Source of the DNA: JASJAR01 sp039198225
GTDB lineage: Bacteria > Pseudomonadota > Alphaproteobacteria > Rhodobacterales > Rhodobacteraceae
Direction: 5' to 3'
Assembly: GCA_039198225.1 (NCBI GenBank)
Contig: JBCCTQ010000008.1
Coordinates: forward strand, 73,019-137,018
Length of the DNA stretch: 64,000 nucleotides
The notes beneath the pieces are model-generated. The model worked only from the letters and a program-made list of their open reading frames with translations, was not told where the DNA came from and ran no database searches. A program made the position numbers and the translations under genes. Positions 60,013 through 64,000 of this stretch are shown here, in pieces. Within the stretch, counting starts at the first letter, position 1. The number at the start of each line of letters is the position of its first letter.

Positions 60013-61839
60013 GTGGCCATAAAAGCACCGTTTACAGCCGTGGAGGTCCGCCGGGCCGCATCTGGTTTTTACGAAGGACACAGTCTCGAGATTGCCCTAC
60101 TTTCAAAGTCGATCATGGTTGGGTTGGTCCTCTGGGCGCTGATCTTTCCGGCGAATGCCAACGGCGTTCTGGGTAGCTTTAACGGAATGTTGCTGGAGGT
60201 CTTCAACAGTTTCTACGTAGTCATTGTTGGCCTGTTCTTTTTCTTCCTTTTTATCGTCGCGCTCCTTCCCAGCACCGGAAAACGGGTGATGGGTCCGGCG
60301 GGTGAGAAACCAGAATTTTCAAATTTTTCCTGGTTTTCCATGATGTTCGGCGCCGGGCTCGGCGTGGGTCTCATGGTCTTTGCAACCGCTGAGCCCTTGG
60401 GTCTCTGGGGGTCGAACCCGGTCGTTCTGTCGGGCGCTGTGGCTGCCAACAGCGAGGAAGCCCTCCAATCCGGGTTTCGCTACACGTTCCTCCATTACGG
60501 GTTTCACGCCTGGGCGATCTATGTCGTGACGGGCCTCTCATTGGCCTATTACGCCTATACCCGGGACATGCCTCTCACCATCCGCACCGCGCTGACGCCC
60601 CTCTTCGGGCGCCTGATGAACGGGGTCCTCGGGCACTTGGTGGATGTGTTGGGTGTGGTGGCAACGATTCTCGGAGTCTCCGTCACGATCGGCTACGGCG
60701 TGTCGCAGTTTATCGACGGCGTCTACGCGATCACCGGCATGGAATGGGTGATGGATCTCTCGGGCGAGGCGCCCGCGCCGGGCACGGTTGGTCTGATAGC
60801 CGGGCTTGTCGTGATCATGGGCCTTTCGATCATCTCGGCCGTGTCGGGCGTGGGCCGGGGGGTGAAATACCTTTCGAACCTCAACCTCGTTCTGTCGTTG
60901 ATCCTTTTGCTCACCTTCGTTGTCTTCGGCTCGTTCCTCTTTGCCATGACGACCTATGCGACGGCCTTCGTTGATTACGTCATCAACTTCTTCTCGTTGA
61001 GCTTTGCCGCCTACGGCCCGCAAGCTCCGGCCGCGTTCGACGCCGCCCTTCCAGCCGAAGCCGCCCCTTTTGCGGATGCGCTGCGGAGCGGGGCCACCAA
61101 TCCTTGGGGATCCTTCGAAGGGTTCAAATCCGGCCTTGAAGGCGGTGCAGCGGGGCTTTCCGACGAGGTATTGGCCGCGGCCTATAGTGCTGGCGAACAG
61201 GGGCGCCAATTCGGCTGGCAGGCCGGTTGGACCACGTTCTATTGGGCCTGGTGGATCGCGTTCTCGCCGTTTGTGGGCCTGTTCCTTGCGCGCATTTCCA
61301 AAGGCCGCTCGGTGCGTGAGTTCATCGTGGGTTGCGTCTTTGCCCCCGCACTCGTCTGCTTTGCCTGGATGACCATCCTCGGCGGCACGGCGATTGATCT
61401 CGAGCTCACCGGCGGGGCGGACGGAGCGATTATCGGCGCGTCAAACACCGCAAAGCTCTTTGTGACCCTGGGTCAGATGATGGAAGGCGGGCTTTTGTCG
61501 GCGCTTACGATCATGTGTGTGGTCTTGATCATGACGTTCCTCGTGACCTCGGCCGACTCTGGCATCCTCGTCATGAACACGATCATGTCGGGCGGGGATC
61601 AGAATGTCGGCAACAAGCACAAGATCGTCTGGGGCGTCATCCTCACCGCGGTGATCGGCGCGCTGATACTTGCGGCTGGAGAGAATAATCCGCTCGACGC
61701 GCTTCGTAATGCCATGATCATCGGCGCACTGCCCTTTACGATGGTGATGGGGTTGATGTGCTTGGCATTGGCAAAGGCCCTTGTCCGCGACCGGTTGCGC
61801 GAACGATCGGACGTTGGGGAAGCCCAGCCTGCCGAGTGA
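60013..61839 (+). CDS. BCCT-family betaine/carnitine/choline transporter
   Basis: A 608-residue secondary transporter with about 12 membrane segments. The BCCT signature WWIAFSPFVGLFLARISKGRSVREF is near residue 415 and the substrate/Na+-site helix with GAGLGVGLMVFATAEP near residue 113. I prefer the GTG at 60013 (GGGGAG 7 nt upstream); the ATG at 59998 is possible. The long osmosensing C-terminal tail of BetP is missing, so this looks like a nutrient-uptake rather than osmostress carrier. Its position after soxBDAG suggests glycine betaine, choline or dimethylglycine uptake. Confidence 0.92.
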   Translation: MAIKAPFTAVEVRRAASGFYEGHSLEIALLSKSIMVGLVLWALIFPANANGVLGSFNGMLLEVFNSFYVVIVGLFFFFLFIVALLPSTGKRVMGPAGEKPEFSNFSWFSMMFGAGLGVGLMVFATAEPLGLWGSNPVVLSGAVAANSEEALQSGFRYTFLHYGFHAWAIYVVTGLSLAYYAYTRDMPLTIRTALTPLFGRLMNGVLGHLVDVLGVVATILGVSVTIGYGVSQFIDGVYAITGMEWVMDLSGEAPAPGTVGLIAGLVVIMGLSIISAVSGVGRGVKYLSNLNLVLSLILLLTFVVFGSFLFAMTTYATAFVDYVINFFSLSFAAYGPQAPAAFDAALPAEAAPFADALRSGATNPWGSFEGFKSGLEGGAAGLSDEVLAAAYSAGEQGRQFGWQAGWTTFYWAWWIAFSPFVGLFLARISKGRSVREFIVGCVFAPALVCFAWMTILGGTAIDLELTGGADGAIIGASNTAKLFVTLGQMMEGGLLSALTIMCVVLIMTFLVTSADSGILVMNTIMSGGDQNVGNKHKIVWGVILTAVIGALILAAGENNPLDALRNAMIIGALPFTMVMGLMCLALAKALVRDRLRERSDVGEAQPAE

Positions 61840-62004
61840 TCGAATAAGTCGCTCTCTGCGCCAATCACCACGTTGGCGCTTTGACTCAAGACCAGGGAAG
61901 GGGCGTATCAAAAAGACTCCCTTTCACCTATGTCCCGGCGGAGAAGAACATTCATCCTGAACAATTAACGTTATGCCAGAAATATGTTATTTAACAATTA
62001 TTGA

Positions 62005-62187
62005 ATCTCGAGCGTTTCTACGTCGAGTAGCCAGACTATTCAGGCTACATTTGCCGAGGCCCGACTTTTTCCAGCCGGGTCCGAGCCAGAAAAACCGAAA
62101 CCCATCATAAAACGGCTAGCGGATGTCGTTGCTGCGGCGTGGACTATCGTTTTTCGGATCGTACTCATTGGTTCGGTTTTAGCCCTC
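62005..62187 (+). other. In-frame open extension upstream of the TPR gene, no canonical start
   Basis: This stretch, in the 348-nt space after the BCCT gene, is open in the TPR frame from an upstream TGA (62002) and encodes a good membrane anchor (AAWTIVFRIVLIGSVLALLALTL across the 62188 boundary), but contains no ATG, GTG or TTG. Either the gene initiates at a rare codon (for example ATT at 62038) or a frameshift separates it from an ATG at 61973. Confidence 0.6.
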
Positions 62188-63804
62188 TTGGCTCTAACAT
62201 TGCTCGAAGTCATGCGCGACACGGTCGTGATCGAAGAAATCGGCCTCCCGCCGCCGCTGGTCGAAATGGGTTATTCGGGCACCGTAGCCGCCCACCGCCT
62301 TTGGGATTCCACGCAATGGATCAACGATCATGCGGGCACGACGAAGGACCGTGCCTCGCTAATTGCCGCCTCGCGACAACTTAAGATTACCGAGCCAGGC
62401 ACAGGCCTATCCGCCAGTGGGGTCGTCCAGATGGTCCGACAATTGATCGGGAGGGAACAGCCGCGCATCGCCGCAGAATTCATTTGTCGAGATGTGGAGT
62501 GTAGCCTCGAAAAAATGGAGCTCCGCCTGCGGGTCTTTTCGGGCGATGGAATGGAGGTGACCAATGCCGGTCGCCTCGGGGATTTGGAGAGCGAAGAGGT
62601 GATCAACGCCTATTTTGACCAGGCCGCGCTAGCGCTTCTCAAAATAATCGATCCATATGTCCGGGCGAGCTTTCTCTATGCAGTTGAACAGGGTGCCCTC
62701 ACACCGACGGCAAGGGCGCGGGCTACAGTCTTGGTAAAAACCCTTGATCCTCTTTCCGCCGATAGCGATCAGCCAAGGTCGACAATTGAAGCGCTCGCAT
62801 TGCTAAGAGCACGCCATCCGCAGGGCGCGTGGGCGGGGCTTTTGCTAGCGGTTCAAGAGTATAGAAATGGCAATATGGAGGCGACCTTAATTCGGGCTGG
62901 GGAATCGGTTACGCATATGCAAGCGGATCGCATCGTGCACTTTCCGAATGCGCTCAGTGCACGCGGATCCGCATTTCTCAATCTCGGTAATGTAGCGGAG
63001 GCGATCCAGGAATACAAGGCAGCCCTCGCCATTGATCCTGAATATATAAGTGCGATGGTTGGACTAGGAAATGCGTTTTCGCAATCCGGGCGTACTCAAG
63101 AGGTAATTGAGAAATACGAGATGGTCTTCACGCTAGATCCTGCGAACATTTATGCCAACAACGGCTGGGGCACCACACTGAGAAAGCATGGAGACAACAA
63201 AAGCGCGATTGAGAAATTTAATGCGTCGCTTGAAGTGGATCCGACCTTCGATGCCGCATTCGACAATTGGATAGTCTCACTAACCGTGATCTTGGATTCC
63301 GCGGATCCCGAGATGTGCGCGCAATTTTCCGAGTTATTTCCAAATATTGAGCGCTACGCGAACACGCCGCAACGCGCAATTGTACTTGCCGATCGTTTCG
63401 AAGATACCACGACACTCTGTTCAAGACCCAGCGGGAAGGATCTTTCTGACCTCGAAGAGATTAGGTTTGGCGGTTTTGGAGAAGATCCAATCGCTTTTTC
63501 AACAACAATCCCCCCCAAGGGGAATTGGATCATTTTGGATAGCAATTTGCCCCCAGATTCGACTATTGCAGTCTCGTTGAAATCGATTGATGAGGTTTTA
63601 TCAGTTCATGTTTTAGACCGTAATCATCGGCTGGTCGGGGAGCGGGACGCCCAGATGATTGATAAACCAGCTTTGGGTCAAAGAGTGGTTTTCAAGGCAG
63701 GTAGCGGCCCTTATCTTCTTCGGATGCGGCATCTGCGGCCGACCGAAAGCTCTGCAACGGTTGTTGTTTCACGAGCGGACGAGTGGGCGATACGCGCAGA
63801 TTAG
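62188..63804 (+). CDS. TPR-repeat membrane protein (start uncertain)
   Basis: A protein of at least 538 residues. The nearest possible canonical start is a TTG at 62188, but the reading frame clearly continues upstream through a membrane segment, so the true protein is longer. TPR-type helices are visible around residues 230-350 (ARGSAFLNLGNVAEAIQEYKAALAIDPEY, GNAFSQSGRTQEVIEKYEMVFTLDPANIY, GTTLRKHGDNKSAIEKFNASLEVDPTF). The rest is an unassigned N-terminal region and a C-terminal beta-rich part. GC content is lower than in neighbours, hinting at horizontal acquisition. No function is assigned. Confidence 0.7.
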   Translation: MALTLLEVMRDTVVIEEIGLPPPLVEMGYSGTVAAHRLWDSTQWINDHAGTTKDRASLIAASRQLKITEPGTGLSASGVVQMVRQLIGREQPRIAAEFICRDVECSLEKMELRLRVFSGDGMEVTNAGRLGDLESEEVINAYFDQAALALLKIIDPYVRASFLYAVEQGALTPTARARATVLVKTLDPLSADSDQPRSTIEALALLRARHPQGAWAGLLLAVQEYRNGNMEATLIRAGESVTHMQADRIVHFPNALSARGSAFLNLGNVAEAIQEYKAALAIDPEYISAMVGLGNAFSQSGRTQEVIEKYEMVFTLDPANIYANNGWGTTLRKHGDNKSAIEKFNASLEVDPTFDAAFDNWIVSLTVILDSADPEMCAQFSELFPNIERYANTPQRAIVLADRFEDTTTLCSRPSGKDLSDLEEIRFGGFGEDPIAFSTTIPPKGNWIILDSNLPPDSTIAVSLKSIDEVLSVHVLDRNHRLVGERDAQMIDKPALGQRVVFKAGSGPYLLRMRHLRPTESSATVVVSRADEWAIRAD

Positions 63805-63964
63805 GTGATTTGGCCTAACGTTTGCTGAACCGCCTACCCAATAAACGTCCTTTTGTCGGTTTCAGTCTCTTTCTCGGTCCTTTCGCCATCTTGGTTGAGT
63901 GAGCTACTAAACTTGGGCAAGTCGACCAAATTTTACCCAAAGTCATCCCACACAATCACGCGTA

Positions 63965-63972
63965 TTAACCAT
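63965..63972 (+). promoter_or_regulatory. Possible CtrA half-site near the window end
   Basis: TTAACCAT is a typical extended CtrA half-site, lying in the gene-free 196 nt after the TPR gene. The second half is not matched at the N7 spacing, so this is a weak call; otherwise I see nothing in this stretch. Confidence 0.3.
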
Positions 63973-64000
63973 ATTTCATAGACTGCGTGGTCTAACTCGG

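Noticed and set aside
63766..63778. A third parS-like sequence (tgtttcacgagcg)
   Set aside because: Only the left half of parS matches; the right half is unrelated, so I do not call a site.

Overview
The window is GC-rich, densely packed alphaproteobacterial chromosome, most like the order Rhodobacterales (Roseobacter/Rhodobacter relatives). The evidence is the characteristic run rho-mnmE-mnmG-rsmG-parA-parB on one side of an origin-like gap and maf-aroE-coaE-dnaQ on the other, a complete regB/senC/regA redox cassette, a hemD/mitofilin-like/HemY cluster, and perfect parS sites. No rRNA, tRNA, CRISPR array, phage or insertion sequence is visible.

Layout. 1-6912: mutS, grpE-hrcA on the other strand, then rph-rdgB-hemW. 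6909-13659 (minus strand): the segregation and tRNA-modification block parB, parA, rsmG, mnmG, mnmE, rho, with two perfect parS sites inside the starts of rsmG and mnmG. 13690-14197: a gene-free, AT-rich gap with a cluster of degenerate DnaA boxes and near-match CtrA sites, the likely chromosomal origin. 14198-20296: maf-aroE-coaE-dnaQ, then secB and fxsA (minus), then a Tim44-like gene, mltA and an Smr gene. 20261-32902 (minus): an MFS transporter, hslUV, trxA, addA-addB, a sugar-phosphate nucleotidyltransferase, tsaE and a kinase-less PAS protein resembling DivL with a perfect CtrA box upstream. 32983-38980: regB/senC/regA, an HD hydrolase, a small secreted protein, ahcY and DUF2853. 39224-45251: DM13, EVE and YciI genes, tsaD, hemD, a mitofilin-like gene and a HemY-like gene. 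45259-49225: a LysR regulator divergent from an SDR, a second SDR and an endonuclease/exonuclease/phosphatase-fold protein.

49373-61839 holds the most coherent accessory module: a dimethylglycine-dehydrogenase-type flavoprotein, a non-pyrrolysine MttB-family methyltransferase, a TetR regulator, heterotetrameric sarcosine oxidase soxBDAG, an orphan MotB/OmpA-like protein and a BCCT transporter. Together these suggest import and stepwise demethylation of glycine betaine to glycine, with the first step assigned by inference to the MttB-type enzyme. Its corrinoid partner is not in the window. The window ends with a lower-GC TPR membrane protein whose frame runs upstream through a convincing membrane anchor without a normal start codon.

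Gene ends are extremely compact. Most co-directional neighbours overlap by 1-20 nt and six convergent pairs overlap at their stop codons. Where several starts were possible I chose by Shine-Dalgarno spacing and family length and say so in the entry.
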